Source: an uncultured Collinsella sp.
GTDB taxonomy: Bacteria; Actinomycetota; Coriobacteriia; Coriobacteriales; Coriobacteriaceae
Length of the DNA stretch: 64,000 nucleotides
Direction: 5' to 3'
NCBI GenBank assembly: GCA_937925715.1
Contig: CALAMG010000034.1
Coordinates: forward strand, 57,185 to 121,184
Shown: positions 50,498 through 59,452 of the stretch, piece after piece
Position numbering within the stretch: the stretch's first letter is position 1
Layout: every line of letters starts with the position of its first letter
The notes under the pieces: generated by a model
What the model was told of the DNA's origin: nothing
Seen by the model: only the letters and a program-made list of their open reading frames with translations
The model's database searches: none
Position numbers and translations under genes: made by a program

Positions 50498-51079
50498 TTA
50501 CGATAGTTTTTGAATCGCACGCGCGACGCGAGCGATGGGCAGGCCCACCACGTTGTAGAAGTCGCCCGAAATATCATGCACGAGCATGCGGCCGCCTGTG
50601 CCTTGGATGCCGTAGGCGCCCGCCTTGTCCATGGGCTCGCCTGAGGCGACGTAGCGCTCAATCTGCTCGTCGGTGAGCTCATAGAACGTCACGTCGGTCA
50701 CATCGACAAACGACAGGCTCTCGGCGGCGTGCGGGGCTGTGACGTCTCCGGCTCTAACGATGCAGACGCCGGTTGCGACCTGGTGCGTGCGCCCCGAGAG
50801 CTCGTGGAGCATGGTGCGGGCTTCGTCCTCGTTTGCCGGCTTACCCAAAATCTTGCCATCGAAGGTGACGATGGTGTCGGCCGCGATAGTCAGCTCATTG
50901 GGCTCGGCGTGCTCGGCGGCAACGGCGGCAGCCTTGGCGCGAGCTAAGCGCTCGACAAGCGTAAGCGGGGCCTCGTCATCAAAAGGAGTCTCGTCGATGT
51001 CAGCGGGAATGACGCGGATGTCGTAGCCCGCTTCGCGCATCAACTCGATGCGGCGCGGTGATTGCGAAGCCAAAATCAT
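50498..51079 (-). CDS. maf: Maf family nucleotide pyrophosphatase
   Basis: Hydrolyses non-canonical or modified nucleoside triphosphates. The 193-residue protein has MILASQSPRRIELMREAGYD at the N-terminus, DETPFDDE, IAADTIVTFDGKILGKP (catalytic Asp) and the YVASGEPMDKAGAYGIQGTGG segment. It overlaps the upstream DJ-1 gene by 4 bp (ATGA), so the two are coupled. Confidence 0.93.
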   Translation of the reverse strand: MILASQSPRRIELMREAGYDIRVIPADIDETPFDDEAPLTLVERLARAKAAAVAAEHAEPNELTIAADTIVTFDGKILGKPANEDEARTMLHELSGRTHQVATGVCIVRAGDVTAPHAAESLSFVDVTDVTFYELTDEQIERYVASGEPMDKAGAYGIQGTGGRMLVHDISGDFYNVVGLPIARVARAIQKLS

Positions 51080-51618
51080 AGCTGAATGCCCTCGGCAACC
51101 TTCTCGACAGCCTTGTCGCCGGCGAGCGTGCGCAGCAGCTCAAGCGCAAAGGGGAGCGACTGGGCCATGCCGCTGGCGGTGATGATGTTGCCGTCGTGCG
51201 TGACCTTGTCGCCGGTATAGACGCCCTCGGGGAAGCTCTTCTCAAAGCCGGGGAAGCACGTAGCGTGGCGTCCCTCGAGCAGGTCGAGCTCGCCCAGGAT
51301 AAACGGGGCGGCGCAGATGGCGGCAACATGCTTGGTCGCGGCGAACTCGCAGGCTACGTCGCAGACGCGTTGGTCAGCGCGCAGGTTGGTGGCGCCGGGC
51401 AGACCGCCGGGCAGCACGACGCAGTCATACTCGTCAAAGTTGATCTCGTCAAAGAGTGCATCGCAGGTTACGGGAATCTGCAGCGAGCTTACGACCTCGC
51501 GCGTGGGCATAATCGAGACGAGCGTGGCGCGCACGCCGCCGCGACGCATGACATCGACCATGGTCAGGCATTCAATCGTTTCAAAGCCATCGGCGGCAAG
51601 AACGGCAACGCTGGGCAT
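51076..51618 (-). CDS. DJ-1/PfpI family protein
   Basis: A 180-residue protein of the class I glutamine amidotransferase-like fold: VAVLAADGFETIECLTMVDVMRRGG, VVLPGGLPGATNLRAD, and the nucleophile elbow HVAAICAAPFIL with Cys at about residue 106. The family includes deglycase/chaperone and ThiJ-like proteins; activity here is unknown. The start at 51618 follows AAAGGAA by about 6 nt. Coupled to maf. Confidence 0.9.
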   Translation of the reverse strand: MPSVAVLAADGFETIECLTMVDVMRRGGVRATLVSIMPTREVVSSLQIPVTCDALFDEINFDEYDCVVLPGGLPGATNLRADQRVCDVACEFAATKHVAAICAAPFILGELDLLEGRHATCFPGFEKSFPEGVYTGDKVTHDGNIITASGMAQSLPFALELLRTLAGDKAVEKVAEGIQL

Positions 51619-51708
51619 AAGGGTTCCTTTCATAGGGCGGCATACAATTAGCCGTCTTATACCCCGATGACCCCCGCTTGCCACGCACCATTCCCCAATG
51701 ATTTTTCT

Positions 51709-51763
51709 GGGTAGCTAATTTGGGACGGGGCTGTTTTAGCTACCCCGGGAGCCCCGCTCCAAA
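51709..51763. repeat. Palindromic element with interlocked complementary segments
   Basis: GGGTAGCTAA (51709-51718) pairs with TTAGCTACCC (51736-51745). The loop between them (51719-51732, TTTGGGACGGGGCT) is complementary, with two mismatches, to AGCCCCGCTCCAAA (51750-51763). The interleaved order allows a pseudoknot or two alternative hairpins. Confidence 0.55.
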
Positions 51764-51865
51764 AAGACTGGTCGTGCCTGGGTGTTGCGCGCTAGGAGGG
51801 GCTTGCGGCGCGGCGATAAAATCTCGGCATCCGTCATCTTTCGCTACATGAGGAGCTGATTTGCG

Positions 51866-52165
51866 ATGATAGGCCTTAGTGTATTCGATCTTCTCGTTTT
51901 GCTAGTTGTATTTGGTGGTGTCGCGGCTGTTGCCTTTGCCGTTATCTTGAACAAGGAATCGTCGAATAAGCCTCAGCCTCCGCAGTCCAATTCGTACCAG
52001 CAAATGCCTCCTGTGCAGCAGGTCCCGCCGACGCAGCAGGTGCCGACGGCAATCGATGATGCTCAGCCAGTTGAGTCCGCTCATTTTTGCCCACAGTGTG
52101 GCTCAATGTTGGAGGCAAACGCATCCTTCTGCCAAAACTGCGGCGCTCCGATCAGCCATCAGTAA
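51866..52165 (+). CDS. Membrane-anchored zinc-ribbon protein
   Basis: A 99-residue protein: an N-terminal transmembrane helix (about 5-28, VFDLLVLLVVFGGVAAVAFAVI), a Pro/Gln-rich linker (NSYQQMPPVQQVPPTQQVP), and a C-terminal zinc ribbon with two CxxC pairs (FCPQCG and FCQNCG). Domain order resembles many small Gram-positive membrane proteins of unknown function. GAGGAG lies upstream of ATG, and a strong hairpin follows. Confidence 0.85.
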   Translation: MIGLSVFDLLVLLVVFGGVAAVAFAVILNKESSNKPQPPQSNSYQQMPPVQQVPPTQQVPTAIDDAQPVESAHFCPQCGSMLEANASFCQNCGAPISHQ

Positions 52166-52172
52166 TGAAATA

Positions 52173-52222
52173 GGGCGGGGTTCAGCAATCATTCACCACT
52201 CGATGATTGCTGAACCCCGCCC
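52173..52222. terminator. Terminator-like 20-bp perfect inverted repeat
   Basis: Perfect 20-bp arms (52173-52192 with 52203-52222, starting GGGCGGGG) and a 10-nt loop between convergent genes. No T tract, but strong enough for bidirectional termination. Confidence 0.7.
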
Positions 52223-52238
52223 CCTAAAACAGATTAGT

Positions 52239-53552
52239 TTAGTTGCGCTTGAGGTGGACGACTGTTTCGCAGTGGAAGGTTTGCGGGAATAGGTCGACCG
52301 GCGTGATCTTGACGGGGGAGAAGGTGCCTTCTTCGACAAAGCGTTTGAGATCGCGCGCCAGGGTGGCCGGATCGCAGCTCACATAGGCGACATCGCGTGC
52401 GCTTGTGCTGGCGATGAGGTCGATAGCCTCGGGCGCCAGACCTGCACGCGGCGGGTCGACTACCAGGACATCGGCATCCTGGTCGGGGAACTCGCGCACG
52501 GCATCGCCGCCGATGACGTCGACGTTATCGAGCTTGTTGATCTCCAGGTTGCGACGCAGGTCGCGCACGGCCGGGCCGTAGGCCTCGACGGCGGCGACGT
52601 AATCGCAGCGGCGGGCGAGCGGCAGGGTAAAGGTGCCGGCACCGCAGTACAGGTCCACGGCCAGCTCGTCTTCCTGCGGGTCGAGGGCGTCCATAACGAG
52701 CTCGATCAAAATCTCGGCACCCTTGGTGTTGACTTGGAAGAACGACGGAGCGGACAGGCGCATCTGGCCTTCGGCGATGTTCTCGGTCCACGAGCCCTCG
52801 CCGGCGAGCATCTCTACCTTAGAGACGCGGCGGGCCTTCTTCTCGCCCTTGCTCATCACGCGCACCACGCTTGTGGGGTGCGCGGCGTCTGCCAGCACGC
52901 GCGAGACTTGCGAGCGCGGGAAGGAACCCGTGGGCGTCCAGAGTGCGACTTCGAGCGCCTTAGTGCGGCGCGAGGCGCGAATGCCCACGCGCTCGAGGCC
53001 CAAATCATGGCTGCCGCTTAGATAGTTGAGTGCGCCGACGACCGATTTGAGCGCCTTGGGAAAACGCTTATCGAACAGCGGGCACGCATCGACGGTCACG
53101 ATCTTGCTGGGGTCGACACCGTGCATGCCAAGGCGCACGCGACCGTTGACGACGGTCGGTTCGAGCTCGATTTTATTGCGGTAGCCCCAGTCGTCCTTGG
53201 TGTGGCGGATGGGCTGCACCAGCTCATCGACCTGCTCAGGAGCGAACTTGCCAATGCGTTCGAGCGTGGAGCGCAGGTTTTGCTCCTTGGCGGCGAGCTG
53301 TGCCGTGCGTGAGAGATTGCCCCACGAGCAGCCGCCGCAGATGCCCACGAAGGGGCAGGGAGGCCGAATGCGATCGGGGCTTGGCTCCAGAATCTCGGTG
53401 GTGCGGGCACGCATGAATGACTTGCCGTCCTGCACGACCTCGGCCTCGACGGTGTCGCCTGCCACGGCGCCCTGCACAAAGACGGCCTTGCCGTTGTCGG
53501 CGTGCGCCAGCCCATCGGCGCCGTAGGTCATCGATTCTATAGTGAGCTTCAT
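52239..53552 (-). CDS. TrmA/RumA family RNA uridine-C5 methyltransferase
   Basis: SAM-dependent 5-methyluridine methyltransferase, 437 residues. N-terminal TRAM domain (KLTIESMTYGADGLAHADNGKAVFV), Fe-S cysteines CPFVGICGGCSWG, SAM site VDLYCGAGTFTLPLA, VVDPPRAGL, and the catalytic Cys in YVSCDPATLARD. It could be RlmD/RlmCD-like (23S rRNA); the precise target is not decidable by eye. The start at 53552 has AGGGAT upstream. Alone in its transcription unit. Confidence 0.9.
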   Translation of the reverse strand: MKLTIESMTYGADGLAHADNGKAVFVQGAVAGDTVEAEVVQDGKSFMRARTTEILEPSPDRIRPPCPFVGICGGCSWGNLSRTAQLAAKEQNLRSTLERIGKFAPEQVDELVQPIRHTKDDWGYRNKIELEPTVVNGRVRLGMHGVDPSKIVTVDACPLFDKRFPKALKSVVGALNYLSGSHDLGLERVGIRASRRTKALEVALWTPTGSFPRSQVSRVLADAAHPTSVVRVMSKGEKKARRVSKVEMLAGEGSWTENIAEGQMRLSAPSFFQVNTKGAEILIELVMDALDPQEDELAVDLYCGAGTFTLPLARRCDYVAAVEAYGPAVRDLRRNLEINKLDNVDVIGGDAVREFPDQDADVLVVDPPRAGLAPEAIDLIASTSARDVAYVSCDPATLARDLKRFVEEGTFSPVKITPVDLFPQTFHCETVVHLKRN

Positions 53553-53600
53553 ATCCCTGCCTGTCATTCGCGTTGTTGTCCGCACCATGGTAGCAGGGAA

Positions 53601-53642
53601 AAGCGCCCCGCATCCGAGGCTTTCCTCAAATGCGGGGCGCTT
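53601..53642 (-). terminator. Terminator of ppk1
   Basis: The stem of 53601-53619 with 53624-53642 (AAGCGCCCCGCAT...) has minor mismatches and is followed on the minus strand by TTTT. Confidence 0.85.
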
Positions 53643-53652
53643 CTACAAACGT

Positions 53653-56154
53653 CTATTTCGTCTTGCCGGTAATGAGCGTCTTAAGACCCAGGCCGATCAG
53701 ACCCAGTCCCATGCGCACGCGACCGGGGCGATGGCGCTCGATGGCCTTGGTCTTGCCAGCGGGCTTCTCGCGGCGGGCACTCGTCTCGGGTGCGGGTTTG
53801 GTGACCTGCGGCTCGGGCTGAGGTGCAGGTGCAGGCTCGGGCTCAATGACGGTCGCCTGGACCTTCTGAACCTCGGGCGCTTTCTCCACGGCGGGCTCTG
53901 CGGCAGCCACGGGTTCATTCACCGGGGGAGCGGCAACCGTTTCCGGTTTGGCAACTGCCCCATGTTCAACCTCGGCCTGAATAGCTTCTTCGGCCACGCG
54001 TTCCTTCTCCTGTGCGCGCTGCTGCCCGGCGGACTCGGCGTTGCGATAGGCACGCTCCAGCAGAGCTTCCTGCGAGTTGAAGGGCTTCTCGTCCTCTTTG
54101 CGCTCCACGGGGACCCAGGTGCCGTCGCTCGTGAGGCTGCGTGCCTTTACGTTGTCGCGCAGCTGCATGCCCATGTATTCGTGCACCAGGGCGCGGCAGG
54201 TGGGGTCGAGCACGGGGAAGGCGATCTCCACGCGGTGCTCGGTGTTGCGCGTCATCATGTCGGCCGAGCTCAGATAGATCATGTCAGAGTCCACGCCAAA
54301 GGCGTAAACGCGCGCATGCTCCAAAAAGCGTCCGACGATAGAACGGACATGCACGTTCTCGGTCTTGCCCGGAACGCCCGGCTTGAGGCACGAGATGCCG
54401 CGGATGATCATGTCCACGCGGACTCCTGCGCACGACGCCTCGGCGATCTTGTCGATGACCTCGCGGTCGGTGAGTGAGTTGAGCTTAAAGAACACACGGG
54501 CGGGCTCGCCAGCGAGGGCGCGCTGGATCTCGCGATCCAGGCCGCGCATGATGAGCGGCTTCAGGCCGACCGGCGCCACGCCCAGGAAGCGGTAATCGCC
54601 GCGCAGGTTGCCCAGCGACAGGTTGCGGAAGAACAAGTTGGCGTCCTCGCCGATGCCGGGATGGGCGGTCATGAGCATAAAGTCGCTGTAGAGCTTGGCC
54701 GTCTTCTCGTTAAAGTTGCCGGTGCCCAAAAGCGTCAGGCGTGTAAGCGCCATGCCCTCGCGATAGGTGAGCTGGCAGATCTTGGAGTGGCACTTAAAGC
54801 CCTCGGAGCCGTAGATGACGGTGCAGCCCGCTTCTTCCAGACGCTCGGCCCACTCGATGTTGTTTTGCTCGTCGAAGCGGGCGCGGAGCTCCATGAGCAC
54901 CGTGACCTCTTTGCCGTTCTCGGCTGCATCGATCAGCGACTCGCACAGGCGGCTCTGCTTGGCCACGCGGTAGAGCGTGATTCGCAGCGAGATGCACTCG
55001 GGGTCGTAGGCGGCCTCGTGCACCAGATCCAGGAAGGGGTTCATGGCCTCATAGGGATAAAAGAGCAGCTTGTCGTGCTGAAGTACCTGCTCTCGGATGG
55101 AGCGGGTCATATCGATGGTGGGGTTGGGCTGCGGCTTAAACGGCGTAAAGAGCAGCTCGTTGCGCAGGTGCTCGGGAATCTTGCCCTCAATGCCAAAGAC
55201 ATAGCCCAGGTTGAGCGGGATATCGCAGGTAAAGACCGAGCGACGCGAGAGCTCGAGCGCCTTGCGGATAGTCTTGAGCGTTGGCTTTTCGAGCGAGCCC
55301 GATACGGCGAGCACTACCGGCTGCAGGCGCAGGCGTTTCTTGAGGATGCGCTTCATATGCTGGCGGTAGTCCTCTTCCTCCTCGACGCCCTCGCCGTCCG
55401 GATCGATGTCGGCGTTGCGGGTGACGCGGATGAGCGCGCGGTCGAGCGGCTTATAGGAGCCAAAGCAGCTGTCCAGGCAGGCGAGGATGACGTCCTCGAG
55501 CAGAATGTAGGAGTAGGTACCGGCGGGCGAGGGGATCTCGACCACGCGGTTCATCGAGGCGGGAATCTCGATCAGGCCCAGCAGGCTTTCCTCGTCGGTG
55601 ACGCCGTCCAGGCCACAAGCCAGATAGAGCGCGCCGTTGCGCAGGTTGGGGAAGGGGTGGCGCGGGTCGATCACCAGCGGTGAGATGACCGGAGACACGT
55701 AGGCCTGGAAGTAGCGGGTTACAAAGGTGCGTTCCTCGGGCGTAAGCGAATCGACACGCGCGCGGTGAACGCCCAGGGTGTCGAGCTTGCCCTCGATGTT
55801 CTTAAAGATGGACTCCCAACGGGTAAGGAGCCCGGGCATTTCGGCCATGACAGCATCGACCTGCTCCGAGGCGGTCATATTGCTCTTGTTGTCGACAGGT
55901 TGCTTTTTGAGCTCGGCGAGGTCGGACAGGCCACCCACGCGCACCATGAGGAACTCATCGAGGTTTGACTCGAAGATCGAGACAAACTTAAGGCGCTCGA
56001 ACAGCGGCACGGACTCATCAAAAGCCTCGTCGAGCACACGGTTGTCAAAGCGTAGCCAGCTGAGCTCTCGGTTCTGCGTGTACGAGAAGTCGCGCGGCGG
56101 TTTGCGCAGCTTTGCGGCGGCTTGCTTTTTTTCGATTTTGCTCGGCATATGCAT
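53653..56154 (-). CDS. ppk1: Polyphosphate kinase 1 with Pro/Ala/Glu-rich C-terminal extension
   Basis: Reversible polyphosphate synthesis from ATP. The 833-residue protein has NRELSWLRFDNRVLDEA at the N-terminus, FVSIFESNLDEFLMVRVGG, the autophosphorylated-His region (EGFKCHSKICQLTYREGMALTRLTLLGTGNFNEKTA) and a second phospholipase-D-like domain (DRE...RVDMIIRGISCLKPGVPG). The canonical enzyme ends near residue 700; here follow about 130 residues, first Glu/Ala-rich helical, then Pro/Glu/Ala-rich, ending with a basic and Gly/Leu-rich tail (RMGLGLIGLGLKTLITGKTK). ATG at 56148 is an alternative start. Confidence 0.93.
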   Translation of the reverse strand: MHMPSKIEKKQAAAKLRKPPRDFSYTQNRELSWLRFDNRVLDEAFDESVPLFERLKFVSIFESNLDEFLMVRVGGLSDLAELKKQPVDNKSNMTASEQVDAVMAEMPGLLTRWESIFKNIEGKLDTLGVHRARVDSLTPEERTFVTRYFQAYVSPVISPLVIDPRHPFPNLRNGALYLACGLDGVTDEESLLGLIEIPASMNRVVEIPSPAGTYSYILLEDVILACLDSCFGSYKPLDRALIRVTRNADIDPDGEGVEEEEDYRQHMKRILKKRLRLQPVVLAVSGSLEKPTLKTIRKALELSRRSVFTCDIPLNLGYVFGIEGKIPEHLRNELLFTPFKPQPNPTIDMTRSIREQVLQHDKLLFYPYEAMNPFLDLVHEAAYDPECISLRITLYRVAKQSRLCESLIDAAENGKEVTVLMELRARFDEQNNIEWAERLEEAGCTVIYGSEGFKCHSKICQLTYREGMALTRLTLLGTGNFNEKTAKLYSDFMLMTAHPGIGEDANLFFRNLSLGNLRGDYRFLGVAPVGLKPLIMRGLDREIQRALAGEPARVFFKLNSLTDREVIDKIAEASCAGVRVDMIIRGISCLKPGVPGKTENVHVRSIVGRFLEHARVYAFGVDSDMIYLSSADMMTRNTEHRVEIAFPVLDPTCRALVHEYMGMQLRDNVKARSLTSDGTWVPVERKEDEKPFNSQEALLERAYRNAESAGQQRAQEKERVAEEAIQAEVEHGAVAKPETVAAPPVNEPVAAAEPAVEKAPEVQKVQATVIEPEPAPAPQPEPQVTKPAPETSARREKPAGKTKAIERHRPGRVRMGLGLIGLGLKTLITGKTK

Positions 56155-56343
56155 CTGTCCGTTCAGTCCCCGCAGGGGACGGTAGCCTAACTCTATCCAC
56201 TATTGTCTCAATTTAGTCGACTTGTGGCACGGACGTATTGTGCGAACGGTATCTTAACCTACTTCTTACGCTGTCAAGGCATGCGACTAACTGCCCGACT
56301 CGTTTTGAAAACAATCTATATCCATACTCAACTGGTGAGGATG

Positions 56344-56360
56344 TATGAATAAGAATGATT
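56344..56360 (+). promoter_or_regulatory. ARG-box-like site upstream of arcA copy 1
   Basis: TATGAATAAGAATGATT fits the left part of the ArgR/AhrC consensus TNTGAATWWWWATTCANW. A closely similar sequence occurs at 59453 upstream of the second arcA. The surrounding 56155-56577 region is AT-rich with no supported gene. Confidence 0.45.
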
Positions 56361-56577
56361 GCGAGCTGAATATAATCGAATCCAAATCGAATCGTGGACA
56401 AACGACATATATATGCAGAAAACCGTTTTGGCTATGCAATTCCTAAACATGAAAATATTTGTGCAATCTGGCTTAATTCCTTAGAAAAAAGACGTTTACC
56501 TTTGAAAACCTGCTTTAGAGAACTGAAGTGCATTATGGGGGAATCATATGCGATATACCGTTCATCTCACTTTGCTG

Positions 56578-56705
56578 ACCGTTCAGGGGCGAGGTGGAAT
56601 TGCGGGTGGTTTTTGGATATAACTAGAGCTGTCAGCAAGCAGCGTCCCATACGGAGGGGCGCTGATACATTCGGCCAGTAAGGCCCGAAAGAAAGGTAGG
56701 AGGCC
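56578..56705 (+). promoter_or_regulatory. Conserved promoter and leader of arcA, copy 1
   Basis: Shares with 59666-59793 the blocks ACCGTTC, GGGGCGAGGTGGAA, TTTTGGATATAA (a -10, TATAAC at 56618-56623, 88 bp before ATG), GTCAGCAA, ACGGAGGGGCGCT and a bulged hairpin TCGGCC / GGCCCGA (56671-56688), ending AAAGGTAGGAGGCC. Sequences between the blocks differ, so the blocks appear selected. The AGGAGG is only 2 nt from ATG, which is unusually close. Confidence 0.6.
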
Positions 56706-57947
56706 ATGACGAAAGGTCTGCACGTGCCTTCCGAGATCGGCAAGCTCAGGAAGGTCTGCCTGCACCGTCCCGGCGACGAGCTCCTCAACCTGCCGCCCGA
56801 CGAGCTCGAGCGACTCCTGTTCGACGACGTCCCGTTCCTGGAGGTCGCACAGCAGGAGCACGACACCTTCGCCCAGATCCTGAGGGACCAGGGCGTGGAG
56901 GTCCTCTACCTCGAGAACCTCGTCGCCGAGGTGTTCGACCAGGTCCCCGGCGCCCGCGCCGAGTTCACCGACCAGTACATCGCCGAGGCCGGAGTCCGCG
57001 GCCAGCACATGCCGCAGATCGTCCGCGAGAAGCTGGACTCCATCGAGGACAACCTCGAGTTCGTCAAGAAGACCATGGCCGGCATGACCAAGGCCGAGAT
57101 CGACATGCCCCTCACGGCGTCCACGACCCTCGACTCCCTGGTCAACTCCGAGTCCGAGTCCGACCTGATCATCGACCCGATGCCCAACCTCTACTTCACC
57201 CGCGACCCGTTCGCGGTCGTCGGCGAGGGCGTCAACCTCAACCGCATGTACTCGGTCACCCGCAACCGCGAGACCCTGTACGGCAAGTACGTCTTCAAGT
57301 ACCACCCCGACTACAAGGACGTCTCCCTGTACTTCCGCCGCGACTGCCAGTTCCACACCGAGGGCGGCGACGTGCTGAACATCAACGAGAAGACCCTCGC
57401 CGTCGGCATCTCCCAGCGCACCCAGGCCGCCGCTATCGACGTCATGGCCCAGAACATCTTCTGGAACTCCGACTCCAAGGTCGAGCGCATCCTGGCCTTC
57501 GACATCCCGGTCTCGCGCGCCTTCATGCACCTCGACACGGTCTTCACCCAGATCGACGTCGATAAGTTCACGATCCACCCCGCCATCATGGGCACCCTGC
57601 GCGTCTACGAGCTGACCGCCGGCAAGAACCCGGGCGACGTGAACATCCGCCTGATCGAGGACACCCTCGAGCACGTCCTGGAGGACGCCACCGGCGTCGA
57701 CCAGGTCAAGCTGATCCCCTGCGGCGGCGGCGACCCGATCGCGGCCTCCCGCGAGCAGTGGAACGACGGCTCCAACACCCTGTGCGTCGAGCCCGGCAAG
57801 ATCTGCGTCTACGCCCGCAACACCGTCACCAACGACGTGCTGTACAAGGAGGGCCTGGACCTTCTCGTCGTGCCCTCCGCCGAGCTCTCCCGCGGCCGCG
57901 GCGGCCCGCGCTGCATGAGCATGCCCTTCTGGCGCGAGGACCTCTAA
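56706..57947 (+). CDS. arcA: Arginine deiminase, copy 1
   Basis: Hydrolyses arginine to citrulline and ammonia, first step of the ADI pathway. The 413-residue protein has FLEVAQQEHDTFAQIL, YFTRDPFAVVG, FHTEGGDVLNI (His/Glu), FMHLDTVFTQID (His), and the catalytic Cys in GRGGPRCMSMPFWRED at the C-terminus. Third positions are almost all C or G, an extreme bias compared with flanking genes, typical of very high expression. The protein is identical to the copy at 59794-61035. Confidence 0.96.
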   Translation: MTKGLHVPSEIGKLRKVCLHRPGDELLNLPPDELERLLFDDVPFLEVAQQEHDTFAQILRDQGVEVLYLENLVAEVFDQVPGARAEFTDQYIAEAGVRGQHMPQIVREKLDSIEDNLEFVKKTMAGMTKAEIDMPLTASTTLDSLVNSESESDLIIDPMPNLYFTRDPFAVVGEGVNLNRMYSVTRNRETLYGKYVFKYHPDYKDVSLYFRRDCQFHTEGGDVLNINEKTLAVGISQRTQAAAIDVMAQNIFWNSDSKVERILAFDIPVSRAFMHLDTVFTQIDVDKFTIHPAIMGTLRVYELTAGKNPGDVNIRLIEDTLEHVLEDATGVDQVKLIPCGGGDPIAASREQWNDGSNTLCVEPGKICVYARNTVTNDVLYKEGLDLLVVPSAELSRGRGGPRCMSMPFWREDL

Positions 57948-58010
57948 GGTCTTCAAGGACCCGTACAGGTCTTAATACATACATCTAGCTGCCATTAGAT
58001 GTCTCCCAAT

Positions 58011-58046
58011 GGGGCGGTGCGGGTATTCGCACCGCCCCAATCTTGT
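58011..58046 (+). terminator. Terminator after arcA copy 1
   Basis: GGGGCGGTGC / GCACCGCCCC stem (58011-58020 with 58029-58038) followed by AATCTTGTTT. A second hairpin, ACATCTA / TAGATGT, precedes it at about 57981-58002. Confidence 0.75.
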
Positions 58047-58096
58047 TTGAGGAGCGTCAACACGATTGGATGACTGCTTTTGTAAGGAGCTTGGCC

Positions 58097-59221
58097 ATGG
58101 ATATCAAGACGATCGGCGTTGAGGAATGGCTTAACGTTTGGGAGAAGAGCGCTACGTGGGATATCGCCCAGTCGACGATTTCGTCGCTTACCATGGGCGA
58201 GCTGCGCGCGCTCGACGATCAAGATGGTGCCACGTTCTACGAGCGCCTGGACCGCGAGAAGATGAACTACGGCTGGATCGAGGGTTCGCCCGACTTTAAG
58301 GCCGAGGTCGCCAAACTGTATCGTCGCGAGGTCAATCCCCATCTCATTCTGCAGACCAATGGCTGCACGGGCGCCAATCTCAACGCCATCATGGCTGTAG
58401 TCGAGCCCGGCGACCACGTTATCGCCGAGTGGCCTACCTATGCGCCGCTCTACGAGATTCCGCGCACGCTGGGTGCCGAGGTCGAGTATTGGGAGCTTCG
58501 CGAGGAGCTCGGGTGGAAACCCGATATCGAACAGCTCAAGCGCTTGGTGCGCCCCAACACCAAGCTCATCTGCATCAATAACGCTTCGAACCCCATCGGA
58601 ACGGTGCTCGATGCCGATACGCTCGGCCAGATTGCCGAGATCGCCCGCTCGGTGGGCGCCTATGTGCTGTGCGACGAGGTGTACCTGCCGCTTGAGAACA
58701 CCGAGGACTTTTTGTCGATGGCCGATGTGTACGAGAAAGCCATCGTCACCAACTCGGTGTCCAAGACCTATTCGACGCCTGCTGCCCGCGTGGGCTGGGT
58801 TGTGGCAGACGAAGAGGTATCTAATCGCATTCGCACGTACCGCGACTACACCATGATTTGCGGCGGCGTGTTCAACGACGCCCTGGCGACCTATGTGCTC
58901 AAGCACAAGGACAAGATCCTCAAGCGTAACCGCAAGATCGTGTTTGGAAACCGCCATATCGCGCAGGCTTGGATTGATACCCAGCATCGCGTTTCCTGGA
59001 CGGCCCCGCAGGGCGTGTCTACCTCGTTTATCCAGCTTGATATTCCCGAGGACGACGAGGAGTTCTGCAAGCGCCTGCTGGCCGAGAGGGGAGTGCTGTT
59101 GGTTCCCGGTAGCCGCTTTGAGCTTCCCTGCGGCGCACGCCTGGGCTACTGCGCGAGCGAGGACGTTCTGCGCGAGGGTCTGAGGCTCCTGGGCGAGGCA
59201 CTGGCGGAGTTCGATCGCTAG
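58097..59221 (+). CDS. Class I/II aminotransferase between the two arcA copies
   Basis: Fold-type I PLP enzyme of 374 residues: YGWIEGSPDFKAEVAKLY, NGCTGANLNAIMAV, NNASNPIGTVLD, LCDEVYLPLE, and the PLP lysine in TNSVSKTYSTPAARVGW at about residue 222, then LVPGSRFELPCGARLGY. The ATG at 58097 has AAGGAG 7 nt upstream. The family includes aspartate-type aminotransferases and capreomycidine-synthase-like enzymes; substrate unknown, though its place in an arginine locus suggests arginine-derived or related amino acids. Its codon use is ordinary, unlike arcA. Confidence 0.85.
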   Translation: MDIKTIGVEEWLNVWEKSATWDIAQSTISSLTMGELRALDDQDGATFYERLDREKMNYGWIEGSPDFKAEVAKLYRREVNPHLILQTNGCTGANLNAIMAVVEPGDHVIAEWPTYAPLYEIPRTLGAEVEYWELREELGWKPDIEQLKRLVRPNTKLICINNASNPIGTVLDADTLGQIAEIARSVGAYVLCDEVYLPLENTEDFLSMADVYEKAIVTNSVSKTYSTPAARVGWVVADEEVSNRIRTYRDYTMICGGVFNDALATYVLKHKDKILKRNRKIVFGNRHIAQAWIDTQHRVSWTAPQGVSTSFIQLDIPEDDEEFCKRLLAERGVLLVPGSRFELPCGARLGYCASEDVLREGLRLLGEALAEFDR

Positions 59222-59269
59222 GATTCCGACGGCTCTCAAAGCCGCTCAAATCTGTCTACGATTATCGAT

Positions 59270-59309
59270 AACAGTCCCGTTTCCCATGAGGGGAGCGGGA
59301 CTGTTTTTC
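59270..59309 (+). terminator. Terminator after the aminotransferase gene
   Basis: AACAGTCCCG (59270-59279) pairs with CGGGACTGTT (59296-59305), with inner TTCCC/GGGGA pairing, followed by TTTTCT. Confidence 0.88.
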
Positions 59310-59383
59310 TATACCGAGAAGTCAAGTTGTTACAAATGAGGCCGTAAGGTGAGCCGGTATTCGCTGGGCCTTATACTGAGCTT

Positions 59384-59417
59384 CCGGTGAACGGTACAAA
59401 GCGTCTGGTAAACGGTA
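59384..59417 (+). promoter_or_regulatory. 21-bp-spaced direct repeat upstream of arcA copy 2
   Basis: CCGGTGAACGGTA (59384-59396) and CTGGTAAACGGTA (59405-59417) are near-identical and exactly 21 bp apart. The second also forms an inverted repeat CTGGTAA / TTACCAG with 59424-59430. Likely an operator. Confidence 0.5.
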
Positions 59418-59452
59418 ATATGCTTACCAGAAATGAATAGGACAAACTTTTT

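Noticed and set aside
56641..56663. ACGG-containing stem in the arcA leaders as a mini-ykkC (guanidine-II) riboswitch
   Set aside because: Only one hairpin is present, the ACGG is not closed by the required G-C pair in both copies, and the second ACGR hairpin is missing.
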